From Bacillota bacterium (GTDB lineage: Bacteria; Bacillota; Negativicutes; Sporomusales; Sporomusaceae), in the NCBI GenBank assembly GCA_017889705.1, contig JAGGAB010000007.1:124001-188000 (forward strand): a DNA stretch of 64,000 bases. Reading direction: 5' to 3'. The position numbers were made by a program, and so were the translations under genes. Under the pieces are notes generated by a model. It was not told the origin of the DNA. It saw only the letters and a program-made list of their open reading frames with translations, and searched no databases. Positions 9,192 to 17,551 of this stretch are shown here, piece after piece (the stretch's first letter is position 1; every line of letters begins with the position of its first letter).

Positions 9192-10271
9192 GTGGCACCA
9201 AGGTATTGTGTAAAACCATATTCGATAGATGCGGCAGAGCCTGGTATGGAAATTGGCCGAATGGTACTAACACAAGATGATAAGGTCATATTGAGTGAAG
9301 GTACAATACTGACGGAAAGTATGTTGCAGGGCTTGAGATTTTGGAATATTAATACAGTTTTCATAAAAGAAATATTGTCTTCTACATCTAAGATTGATTT
9401 TTCCATTCCGGAAACTGCTGTCCAGAAAAAATTTTATGCTGAGTATGAAACTACTGTCAATGTCGTGAAAAACTCGTTTTCTAAAATCCGTTTTTTTAAA
9501 GATGTTCCGCTAACTGATATGCAGGAACTGGCTAATAAATCTATTGAACCGCTAATTAATTCGACTGGGGTAATTAATCATCTGAATATGGTGCGACGCC
9601 AGGACGACTATACCTTTCATCATTCTGTCAATGTAGCCATTATTTCCGGACTATTAGGCAAATGGCTTGGTTGCACAAGTTCAGAACTGAAAGATCTGGT
9701 ACTGGCAGGACTTCTTCATGATATCGGTAAAACGCAGATTCCACTTGAGATACTAAATAAACCGGGCAAGCTTGCTAATGACGAAATGAAAGTTATGCAG
9801 CAGCATACCACGCGCGGCTATAAACTTCTGCAAGAAAAACCCGATCTTCCGGCCGGTGTAGTTCACGGAATTCTGCAGCATCATGAAAGATCAGATGGCA
9901 GTGGCTATCCGCTTGCAGTGCAAGGAACTCAAATTCACAAATATGCAAAAATTATTGCAGTTGCCGATATCTATGATGCTATGACTTCAGACCGGGTGTA
10001 TCATCGGAAAAGTACACCGTTTGCCGTTGTCGAAATGATTGTGGAAGAAATGTTTAATAAGCTTGATCCTGAAGTTGTCAGCGTATTTTTACATAATGTC
10101 CGCGATTATTTTATCGGCAATATTGTTGAATTAAGTGATGGCCGCCAGGCAGAAGTGATTTATCTGGGGCAATTTATGGCTGCAAGGCCGATTGTGCTGA
10201 CCGAAGATAAGGAATATATTGACCTGGAACGCGATAAAGCGTTAAGTATAGTAAAAGTTGTGAGTGCATAA
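9192..10271 (+). CDS. HD-GYP domain protein (putative c-di-GMP phosphodiesterase)
   Basis: HHSVNVAIISGLLGKWLG, GLLHDIGKTQIP, HHERSDGSGYPLA, ADIYDAMTSDRVYH; GTG at 9192 after gagaaggaggg RBS preferred over track start 9153. Confidence 0.92.
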   Translation: MAPRYCVKPYSIDAAEPGMEIGRMVLTQDDKVILSEGTILTESMLQGLRFWNINTVFIKEILSSTSKIDFSIPETAVQKKFYAEYETTVNVVKNSFSKIRFFKDVPLTDMQELANKSIEPLINSTGVINHLNMVRRQDDYTFHHSVNVAIISGLLGKWLGCTSSELKDLVLAGLLHDIGKTQIPLEILNKPGKLANDEMKVMQQHTTRGYKLLQEKPDLPAGVVHGILQHHERSDGSGYPLAVQGTQIHKYAKIIAVADIYDAMTSDRVYHRKSTPFAVVEMIVEEMFNKLDPEVVSVFLHNVRDYFIGNIVELSDGRQAEVIYLGQFMAARPIVLTEDKEYIDLERDKALSIVKVVSA

Positions 10272-10303
10272 TTAAATTTAATGTCAAGATAAGGGGAATA
10301 CGT

Positions 10304-10990
10304 ATGAACAGAAAGGCCGTCGTTTTGCTGTCAGGCGGGCTGGACTCCAGTGTCTGCATGGCTGTCGCCAAGAACGAAGGATATGAACTATTACCAATCA
10401 GCTTCAATTATCATCAGCGGCATAAAAGAGAACTTAAGGCTGCCGCGGCGGTAGCAGAATATTATAAGGCTGAGAGGCATTTAATTATTGAAACCAATAT
10501 GGAAGCCATTGGCGGCAGTGCTTTGACAGACACCAATATTGATGTGCCGGCTGGAGATGTTAGTGCCGCCACAGTACCTATTACTTATGTGCCTGCGCGC
10601 AATCTAATATTTCTTAGCTATGCTCTGGGATATGCGGAGGTAACAGGTGCTGAACGAATATATATTGGAGTTAACGCGCTTGATTACTCAGGCTATCCTG
10701 ATTGCCGGCCAGAATTTATTGCCATGTTTCAGCAATTAGCCAATTATTCAACTAAAGCAACAACTGAAGACGGCAGAAAAATTTCAGTTGAGACGCCGCT
10801 GATTAGTTTAACCAAAAAAGATATTGTATTATTAGGGGATAAATTGGGTGCGCCGCTTCATTTGACTACAAGTTGTTATGAAGGCAAAGAGGAAGCTTGT
10901 GGACGCTGTGACAGTTGTCTCTTGCGTCTTAAAGGGTTTGCTGAAGCAGGCCGTGTTGATCCTATTTTGTATCATACTGGGAGTGAATGA
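10304..10990 (+). CDS. queC: 7-cyano-7-deazaguanine synthase QueC
   Basis: VVLLSGGLDSSVCMAVA, CYEGKEEACGRCDSCLLRLKGF zinc motif. Confidence 0.96.
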   Translation: MNRKAVVLLSGGLDSSVCMAVAKNEGYELLPISFNYHQRHKRELKAAAAVAEYYKAERHLIIETNMEAIGGSALTDTNIDVPAGDVSAATVPITYVPARNLIFLSYALGYAEVTGAERIYIGVNALDYSGYPDCRPEFIAMFQQLANYSTKATTEDGRKISVETPLISLTKKDIVLLGDKLGAPLHLTTSCYEGKEEACGRCDSCLLRLKGFAEAGRVDPILYHTGSE

Positions 10991-11820
10991 TTATGAGGCA
11001 AGCAACCCAAGGACGCAGTGTGAATAATACTATCAAGGATGTTCAAAACACCTCTGACAAACGGGGAATAGCAATTCAAAAGGTTGGCGTTAGTGACGTT
11101 CATCTACCTTTTTTAATAAAAACCAAGAGTGGTTCGTTTCAGAGCGTTTTGGCCAAAATAAAACTGGCGGTTGATTTGCCGCAGGAATTTAAAGGGACTC
11201 ATATGAGCCGCTTTATTGAAATCTTGAGCGATTGGAGTCAAAAGCCGGTTTCTTATCGCGAAATTGGCTATATGTTGACAGACACCATTGATCGTCTGCA
11301 GGCCAAACGTGCGCATATTGACATACATTTTAAATATTTCATAGAAAAAAAAGCTCCGGTAAGCGGCCTCAAAAGCATGCTTGATTATGATTGTCTATTT
11401 TCGGCCAACTTAACCCGCGGTGAACAGTTAGATTTTATGTTTGGCATTACAGTACCCTTTACTTCATTGTGCCCCTGTAGTAAAGAAATATCTCAATATG
11501 GAGCACACAACCAGCGGGGTATTATGAGGGTGAAGATAAAACAGCATCCAGGCAATTTTATTTGGATAGAAGATTTGGCAGAAATCATGGAAGAGCAAGG
11601 AAGCTGCCAGGTCTATCCCCTGCTAAAACGTGGGGATGAAAAATATGTTACAGAAAAGGCCTACGAAAATCCTAAATTCGTTGAAGATGTGCTTCGAGAT
11701 TTAGTGTTAACCTTGCGTAAGATTAATGGTGTTCAGTGGTTTGAAGTTGAATGTGAGAACTATGAATCTATCCATAACCATAGCGCATATGCCGCACATA
11801 CGGAGTGTGTGGATAACTAA
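10987..11820 (+). CDS. folE2: GTP cyclohydrolase FolE2 (type IB)
   Basis: [47 protein letters not shown]. Confidence 0.93.
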   Translation: [277 protein letters not shown]

Positions 11821-11824
11821 TAAA

Positions 11825-11847
11825 GCGGCGCCAGACTACGGCGCCGC
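11825..11847. terminator. GC-rich hairpin between convergent folE2 and small ORF
   Basis: GCGGCGCC-agactac-GGCGCCGC; modest T-richness on either side. Confidence 0.5.
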
Positions 11848-11913
11848 ATTTGGTTTATCTGGCTACTAATCTTAGACGGAATTAAAACTCATCTAAATAA
11901 GTTTACTTTATGC

Positions 11914-12207
11914 TTATTCGGCGCTATAATCGCCGTTTGCATCATATTTAGCAGTTAATGTCTGGTTAGCCATAGTGGTTTTGGCATTGCTAGCTGAACT
12001 GGTAGCTGAAGTGGCATTGCCAGTTTGTGATTGCTTGGCAAGTTTGCTTAACTCACTCATATTGGCTGAAGTGGATGAAGTTGCCGAAGCTGTTCCGGCA
12101 GAAGCGGAAGTTCCACTGGAGTAATCGTTATTAGCATCCATTTTAGCAGTCAGAGTACCATATTCGCTTTTACTTGAGGCTTGCTTGCTTTGTTTGGATT
12201 GTGTCAT
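11914..12207 (-). CDS. Small Ser/Ala/Thr-rich protein with repeated LTAK[MY]DAN[NG]DYS motif
   Basis: 97 aa; AAGGAGGT RBS 9 nt from ATG on minus strand; upstream promoter-like element; two copies of the motif. Confidence 0.75.
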   Translation of the reverse strand: MTQSKQSKQASSKSEYGTLTAKMDANNDYSSGTSASAGTASATSSTSANMSELSKLAKQSQTGNATSATSSASNAKTTMANQTLTAKYDANGDYSAE

Positions 12208-12233
12208 AATGTGATTACCTCCTTGATTTTTAT

Positions 12234-12282
12234 TTGGTCACGTGACCAATAGTAGTATCGGAAAACAAAGAGTAAGTCATAC
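12234..12282 (-). promoter_or_regulatory. SigG-like promoter plus 16-bp palindrome upstream of the small repeat protein
   Basis: Minus strand reads GTATG-N18-GATACTA (-35 at 12278-12282, -10 at 12253-12259) then TTGGTCACGTGACCAA (12234-12249) over the expected start site. Confidence 0.45.
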
Positions 12283-12337
12283 CAGGGATTTTTTGCACCT
12301 TAATGATAAGTAATAAAATTCCACTTGAGGTTATTGT

Positions 12338-13195
12338 ATGAAGCAGTTAATTGTAAATGCAGATGATTTTGGGTTGCATGAGAATATTAATTTAGGAATT
12401 ATTGAAGGACATGCTAAAGGCTGTATAACAAGTACTACGATTATGCTTGGCGCGCCGGCTTTCGAACAGGCGGCTGATTTAGCGGCTGCTCATCCGCAAC
12501 TGGGGGTTGGCATTCATCTTACTCTGGTAGGCGGGCACCCGGTTGCTAATCCGGAATACATAAAATCATTAGTTGATAATGAGGGCATGTTTTGTGACAG
12601 TTACCCACTCTTTCTAAAAAAAATCTGCTTGGGAGATATTCGACTTGACGATGTGTGGCGTGAACTATCAGCTCAGGTAAATAAAGCAGTAGCTGCCGGA
12701 ATTCAGATTACGCATCTTGATAGCCATCAGCATATGCATGTAGTGCCGGGAATTCTTGAGGTTGTACTGGGAATTGCCAAAGAATTTAAGATCAGGGCTA
12801 TGCGTATACCGGCTGAACCTGTGTTATTCCGTGGTGGTTTTAAAGCTGGTGTGGGGAGAATAATTGGCCGTTCCGGTCTTACTATGCTGTCAAGCTTGGC
12901 CCGGGCTAAGGCGAGAAAAAATGGCTTGGTAGTGCCTGACCGTTTTTATGGCATGTTAGCAGGCGGCAGTATGGATGAGCGGCTGCTACTCAATATTATC
13001 GGCAGTCTGCCGGACGGAATAACAGAAGTAATGGTTCATCCTGGTCTGGATGATACTGCCCTTAATAACACATTCACCTGGGGATATCATTGGCAGCAGG
13101 AATTGAATGCAGTTATAAGCTCGCAAGTTATTGGCCGCTTAGAACAAGAAAATATAAAACTGATATCCTTTGCCGCAATGAATAAGGGAGGATGA
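12338..13195 (+). CDS. ChbG/HpnK (YdjC-like) family carbohydrate deacetylase
   Basis: LIVNADDFGLHENINLGIIEGH, GVGIHLTLVGGHPV, THLDSHQHMHVVPGI, EVMVHPG. Confidence 0.9.
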   Translation: MKQLIVNADDFGLHENINLGIIEGHAKGCITSTTIMLGAPAFEQAADLAAAHPQLGVGIHLTLVGGHPVANPEYIKSLVDNEGMFCDSYPLFLKKICLGDIRLDDVWRELSAQVNKAVAAGIQITHLDSHQHMHVVPGILEVVLGIAKEFKIRAMRIPAEPVLFRGGFKAGVGRIIGRSGLTMLSSLARAKARKNGLVVPDRFYGMLAGGSMDERLLLNIIGSLPDGITEVMVHPGLDDTALNNTFTWGYHWQQELNAVISSQVIGRLEQENIKLISFAAMNKGG

Positions 13196-13200
13196 GTGAT

Positions 13201-14124
13201 ATGAAGGTACTAGTAACTGGTGGGGCTGGCTTTATCGGTTCGCACACAGTAGATAAAATGATAGACAAAGGCTGGGAAGTTGTGGTGATCGACAACTTGA
13301 GCAGCGGGCTGAAAGCTAATGTACATGCGAAAGCCAGATTAATAGTAATAGATATCTTAGATAATAAAGTGTTAGATATTTTTTCGCAGGAAAAGTTCGA
13401 TGCTGTTCTGCATCTTGCAGCACAAACCTCTGTACCTTATTCTATTGAACATCCTGATGTGGATTGCCAAGTTAACTTACTTGGGTTGGTAAACATAATG
13501 GAAGCGTGCCGCAAAACCGGAGTTAAGAGAGTTGTTTTTCCGTCTAGTGCTGCTGTTTATGGCGATGCTGATAATATTCCTATTACCGAAGATGCCGAAC
13601 TTAAGCCGGAATCCTTCTATGGACTGTCTAAATGCACCAGCGAAAGATATCTTGCGCTATATCGGCAGATTTACCAGCTTGAGTATGTTGCTTTGCGGTA
13701 TGCAAACGTATATGGCGAACGACAGGGCGATGGCGGTGAAGGCGGGGTAGTAAGCATTTTTACTCGCAAGATTGCCGAAGATCAACCTATTCATATCTTT
13801 GGTGATGGTGGACAAACAAGGGATTTTATTTATGTTGGCGATGTGGCTGAAGCCAATTGTCAGGCACTTGCTGCTCCCTTGTCAGTGGCAAACAGGGTAT
13901 ATAATGTTAGTACGCAGACACAGACTAGTGTAAATACACTTACTGATTGGCTATCTAAAGCAGCTGGTAAAACAGTTACCCCCAATTATTTGCCTCCACG
14001 GGAAGGGGATATTTATCATTCGGCACTGTCTAATCAGGCGGCTGTCACACGTTTGGGCTGGAAACCTCAAATACCGCTTGCAGACGGCTTGCGGCAGACA
14101 TATCATTTTTTGAGAAAAAAATAA
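13201..14124 (+). CDS. NAD-dependent epimerase/dehydratase (UDP-glucose 4-epimerase-like)
   Basis: VTGGAGFIGSHTVDKMI, LAAQTSVPYSI, YGLSKCTSERYL, YANVYGERQ; ATG at 13201 preferred. Confidence 0.9.
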   Translation: MKVLVTGGAGFIGSHTVDKMIDKGWEVVVIDNLSSGLKANVHAKARLIVIDILDNKVLDIFSQEKFDAVLHLAAQTSVPYSIEHPDVDCQVNLLGLVNIMEACRKTGVKRVVFPSSAAVYGDADNIPITEDAELKPESFYGLSKCTSERYLALYRQIYQLEYVALRYANVYGERQGDGGEGGVVSIFTRKIAEDQPIHIFGDGGQTRDFIYVGDVAEANCQALAAPLSVANRVYNVSTQTQTSVNTLTDWLSKAAGKTVTPNYLPPREGDIYHSALSNQAAVTRLGWKPQIPLADGLRQTYHFLRKK

Positions 14125-14194
14125 TTATTGCCTGGTTAGCAGGAAAACAATTAAATATATGGAATTATATCATAATATAATTTCGAAAAGTGTA

Positions 14195-14343
14195 AGGGAA
14201 TGGGTGCTTCACGCTTAATAGGGAAGTCCGGTGCAATGCCGGCGCGGTCCCGCCACTGTAATGGGGATGCCTCCTAAATTTGCCACTGGGGAACCGGGAA
14301 GGCTTAGGTTGGCGATGAACCAGAGTCAGGAGACCTGCCTATT
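14195..14343 (+). ncRNA. Cobalamin riboswitch aptamer
   Basis: GGTGCTT...AATAGGGAAGTCCGGTGCAATGCCGGCGCGGTCCCGCCACTGTAATGGGGATGC...GCCACTGGGGAACCGGGAAGGC...CGATGAACCAGAGTCAGGAGACCTGCC matches the known consensus. Confidence 0.95.
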
Positions 14344-14424
14344 CTAACACACGCCGTTAGGACCTACGGAAGATAGGCAGGTGTGGGTACGAGAATCAGG
14401 CAACATGTTTTTGTTTGGTTTTAT

Positions 14425-14446
14425 ACCCCCTGCTAAGGGGGTTTTT
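14425..14446 (+). terminator. Riboswitch expression-platform hairpin upstream of cbiD
   Basis: ACCCCC-TGCTAA-GGGGGT-TTTT; 3' arm includes AAGGGGG 8 nt before TTG at 14450. Confidence 0.8.
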
Positions 14447-14449
14447 CTA

Positions 14450-15559
14450 TTGTCTGACAAACCTATGCGCAAAGGAATAACTACCGGAACCTGCGCGGCT
14501 GCAGCCGCCAAAGCGGCCATAATGGCCTGGCTGGGGCAAGAGCTTGCTGCTGTTGAAGTTGTTTCACCGCAGGGCGTGACACTGGTAGTGCCAATTGCTG
14601 AAAGCCATGCCACGGCTGCGGGTGGCAAGGGCTGGGTAATTAAAGATGCCGGTGATGATCCGGATATTACCAATGGTGTTAAAATTGCCGTCGAAGTGAT
14701 AATAACTGAGCAGCCGGAAATTATTATCAAAGCCGGTGAAGGCGTAGGGACGGTGACCAAGCCGGGACTGGCTGTGGAAGTTGGACAGCCTGCTGTAAAC
14801 CCCGGGCCGCGAACCATGATTACCAGGGCAGTTGCTGATTGTTTGCCTGCAGGCAAAGGGGCAGTGGTTACGGTTTCGGTACCTGGCGGCGAGGCCTTGG
14901 CGGCCAGAACGCTTAATCCGGTATTGGGGATTGTTGGCGGTATATCTATTATTGGTACTACCGGCATTGTTGAGCCTATGTCAGAAGAGGCTTTTAAAAA
15001 TTCGCTTGTCCCGCAAATCAGTGTGGTGCAAGCGCTGGGGTATGATGAAATTGTGTTTGCGCCAGGTAAGATTGGGCAGGATATAGCCATTAACCGGTAT
15101 GGTTTACCGGCGGCAGCCGTTATCCAAACAAGTAATTTCATCGGGCACATGCTGGAGAATGCCGTCAAGTATGGCATGAAACGAGTACTTTTATTCGGAC
15201 ATCTTGGCAAAATTGTCAAGGTGTCGGCCGGGATATTTCATACCCATAACCGGATGGCTGATGCCAGGTTGGAAACGCTGGCTGCATATGCCGCTCTTGG
15301 CGGTGCGCCTCAGGCGGCTATTGAAGAAATATTGTCGGCAACGACAACAGAAGCCGCGATGCCAATTATTGAACACTACCAACTACATGGGGTATATCAG
15401 CTATTAGCCGAACGGGCAAGCGCAAGAGCTGCGCGTTATGTATTTGGCGACTTGACTGTAGGAACTGTTATTGTGACCTTAAAGGGAGAGATACTGGGGC
15501 TTGATCAGACGGCCCGGGAAATTGGAGGCCATTTAGGATGGAATGTACCTATCAAGTAA
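14450..15559 (+). CDS. cbiD: Cobalt-precorrin-5B C1-methyltransferase CbiD
   Basis: RKGITTGTCAAAAAKAA, GEGVGTVTKPGLAVEVGQPAVNPGPRTMI; start chosen downstream of the terminator (TTG 14450 or ATG 14465). Confidence 0.93.
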   Translation: MSDKPMRKGITTGTCAAAAAKAAIMAWLGQELAAVEVVSPQGVTLVVPIAESHATAAGGKGWVIKDAGDDPDITNGVKIAVEVIITEQPEIIIKAGEGVGTVTKPGLAVEVGQPAVNPGPRTMITRAVADCLPAGKGAVVTVSVPGGEALAARTLNPVLGIVGGISIIGTTGIVEPMSEEAFKNSLVPQISVVQALGYDEIVFAPGKIGQDIAINRYGLPAAAVIQTSNFIGHMLENAVKYGMKRVLLFGHLGKIVKVSAGIFHTHNRMADARLETLAAYAALGGAPQAAIEEILSATTTEAAMPIIEHYQLHGVYQLLAERASARAARYVFGDLTVGTVIVTLKGEILGLDQTAREIGGHLGWNVPIK

Positions 15560-16170
15560 TTGTTGTCGGTATTGGTCCGGGTTCACCGGATTATCTTTTG
15601 CCAATAGCCAGCCGGACAATTACAACCGCCAGGGTTTTGGTAGGAAGCAAGCGGGCGTTAGATACCTTTGCGTCTGCTGAGCAGCTTACCAAAATTATTG
15701 ACAGAGATATTAGCGGTGTGCTGGACTTCATCGAACAGCAGGTTCACTGCCAGGATGTAGTTGTTATGGTTTCCGGAGATCCGGGTTTTTATAGTATGTT
15801 AGCCGCGTTAAGAAGGCGGTTTGTCGCAGAAAAACTTAGGGTTATTCCGGGAATCAGTTCAGTGCAGCTTGCTTTTGCACGGCTGGCTGAGGTTTGGCAG
15901 GATGCGGCGCTAATCAGCATGCATGGCCGTAAGGCGGCTGATGAAGTGCTAAGCTACCGTCCGGGCTATAAGCTAGGGCTATTAACAGATACGCAGCATA
16001 CTCCGGCCAATATTGCCGGTATTTTGCTGGAACTTGGCTGGCCTGAGACTGCCTGTGTGTGGTTATGCACCAACCTGTCCTATGATGATGAAGAGATTGT
16101 GGCGACAACCTTGGCTAAGGCAAAGTTAACTCCCGGATTTGAACATAGTGTAATGGTGGTGAAAGCATGA
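15538..16170 (+). CDS. cbiE: Precorrin-6Y C5,15-methyltransferase subunit CbiE
   Basis: VVGIGPGSPDYLLPIA, VSGDPGFYSML, PGISSVQLAFARL. Confidence 0.92.
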   Translation: MECTYQVIVVGIGPGSPDYLLPIASRTITTARVLVGSKRALDTFASAEQLTKIIDRDISGVLDFIEQQVHCQDVVVMVSGDPGFYSMLAALRRRFVAEKLRVIPGISSVQLAFARLAEVWQDAALISMHGRKAADEVLSYRPGYKLGLLTDTQHTPANIAGILLELGWPETACVWLCTNLSYDDEEIVATTLAKAKLTPGFEHSVMVVKA

Positions 16171-16742
16171 CGCATAATCTGGGGATTCCCGACAATCAGT
16201 TCATTCGGGGCGATATTCCGATGACCAAAGAGGAAATTCGAATCGTAACCTTGGCAAAAGCCAGGATTAGTGCCACAGATACTATTATTGATATTGGTGC
16301 AGGCACAGGTTCGCTGTCAATAGAAGCCGCTTTGCTGGCAAAGCAGGGCAAGGTAGTTGCTATTGAGCGGGAAGCAGAAGGCGCTGAACTAATCAGGGCT
16401 AATGCCGCTAAATTTAAAGTGGACAATATTGATATCATTCAGGGAGCGGCTCCGGAGGCTCTAAACGGTCTTGCTGCGGCTGATGTAATTTTAATTGGCG
16501 GCAGCGGCGGCAAGCTGCCTGAGATATTAGAAAGTGCAGACAAGCTGCTTAAACCGGGCGGGCGGCTGGTAGTTACTGCGGTTACGGTAGAAACACTGGC
16601 AACTGCGCTTACCATTATGAAACAAAAAAAGGAATACAATGTGGATGCCTGTTGCCTGCAGGTAACCCGTATTCAGGCAATTGGTTCCAGCAATATGTTT
16701 AAGGCATTAAATCCAATTTATATAATCGCCTGCAATAAATAA
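16167..16742 (+). CDS. cbiT: Precorrin-6Y C5,15-methyltransferase (decarboxylating) subunit CbiT
   Basis: GIPDNQFIRGDIPMTKEEIR, DIGAGTGSLSIEAAL, IGGSGGKLPEIL. Confidence 0.93.
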   Translation: MTHNLGIPDNQFIRGDIPMTKEEIRIVTLAKARISATDTIIDIGAGTGSLSIEAALLAKQGKVVAIEREAEGAELIRANAAKFKVDNIDIIQGAAPEALNGLAAADVILIGGSGGKLPEILESADKLLKPGGRLVVTAVTVETLATALTIMKQKKEYNVDACCLQVTRIQAIGSSNMFKALNPIYIIACNK

Positions 16743-16786
16743 ATAACGGGGTTGGGCCGGAAACGGCCGGATAAGAAGGGAGAACT

Positions 16787-17551
16787 ATGATGAATGTTTT
16801 TTTTGTAGGGGCAGGTCCGGGAGATCCGGAATTAATCACTGTTAAAGGGCAACGGCTGTTAGGACAGGCCGATATCATAATTTATGCCGGTTCATTGGTT
16901 AATCCGGCACTATTGTCATTGGCAAAAAACGGTGCTGCCATCTATAACAGTGCTTCCATGACATTAGATGAAGTTATTGAGGTTATGGTGCAAGGGGTTA
17001 AAGAAAATAAACTGGTAGTTAGATTACATACGGGTGATCCCAGTATCTATGGTGCCATTCAGGAACAAATGGATAAACTGGCTGCCAGCAATATTGGTTT
17101 TGAAGTTATCCCGGGTGTGAGTTCTTTCCTAGCTACGGCAGCGGCTTTAAAGCAGGAATATACTTTGCCTGATGTGTCGCAAACCGTAATTATTACCCGC
17201 TTGGAAGGGCGTACTCCTGTGCCGGATAAGGAGAAGCTGGTAAAGCTCGCCAGTCATGAAGCCACCATGTGTATATTCCTCAGTGTGCATATGCTGGACA
17301 ATGTTGTAAAAGAGCTGATTGATGGCGGGTATACCAAAGATACGCCGGTAGCTATTGTGCAAAAGGCTTCCTGGCCTGATCAGAAGATTTATCGCAGCAC
17401 TTTGGAAAACATTGCCCAGATTGCCCGAGAAAATCAAATTGACCGTACAGCCATGATTGTTGTCGGCAAGGTATTAAGCACAGATTATGCATTGTCAAGA
17501 CTATATGCTCCTGAATTTGGACATATGTTCAGGGAGGCCACTAGGCCGTGA
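16787..17551 (+). CDS. cbiF: Precorrin-4 C11-methyltransferase (CbiF/CobM)
   Basis: FVGAGPGDPELITVKGQRLL, YAGSLVNPALL, RLHTGDPSIYGAIQEQ, PGVSSFLATAAAL. Confidence 0.94.
   Translation: MMNVFFVGAGPGDPELITVKGQRLLGQADIIIYAGSLVNPALLSLAKNGAAIYNSASMTLDEVIEVMVQGVKENKLVVRLHTGDPSIYGAIQEQMDKLAASNIGFEVIPGVSSFLATAAALKQEYTLPDVSQTVIITRLEGRTPVPDKEKLVKLASHEATMCIFLSVHMLDNVVKELIDGGYTKDTPVAIVQKASWPDQKIYRSTLENIAQIARENQIDRTAMIVVGKVLSTDYALSRLYAPEFGHMFREATRP

Noticed and set aside
9128-9406. 92-aa minus-strand ORF at the HD-GYP start
   Set aside because: Overlaps the coding start and leader of a well-supported gene; no motif or RBS support.
14381-14449. N-terminal extension of cbiD from 14381
   Set aside because: Lies in the riboswitch expression platform; the conserved protein begins near RKGITTGT.
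14344-15219. 291-aa minus-strand ORF antisense to cbiD
   Set aside because: Pro/Ser/Thr-rich shadow translation of a GC-biased gene; no RBS or family motif; cbiD on + is clear.
16743-16786. Short GGCCG-gaaa-CGGCC hairpin between cbiT and cbiF
   Set aside because: Small stem without T-run inside an operon; not enough support for a terminator or attenuator.
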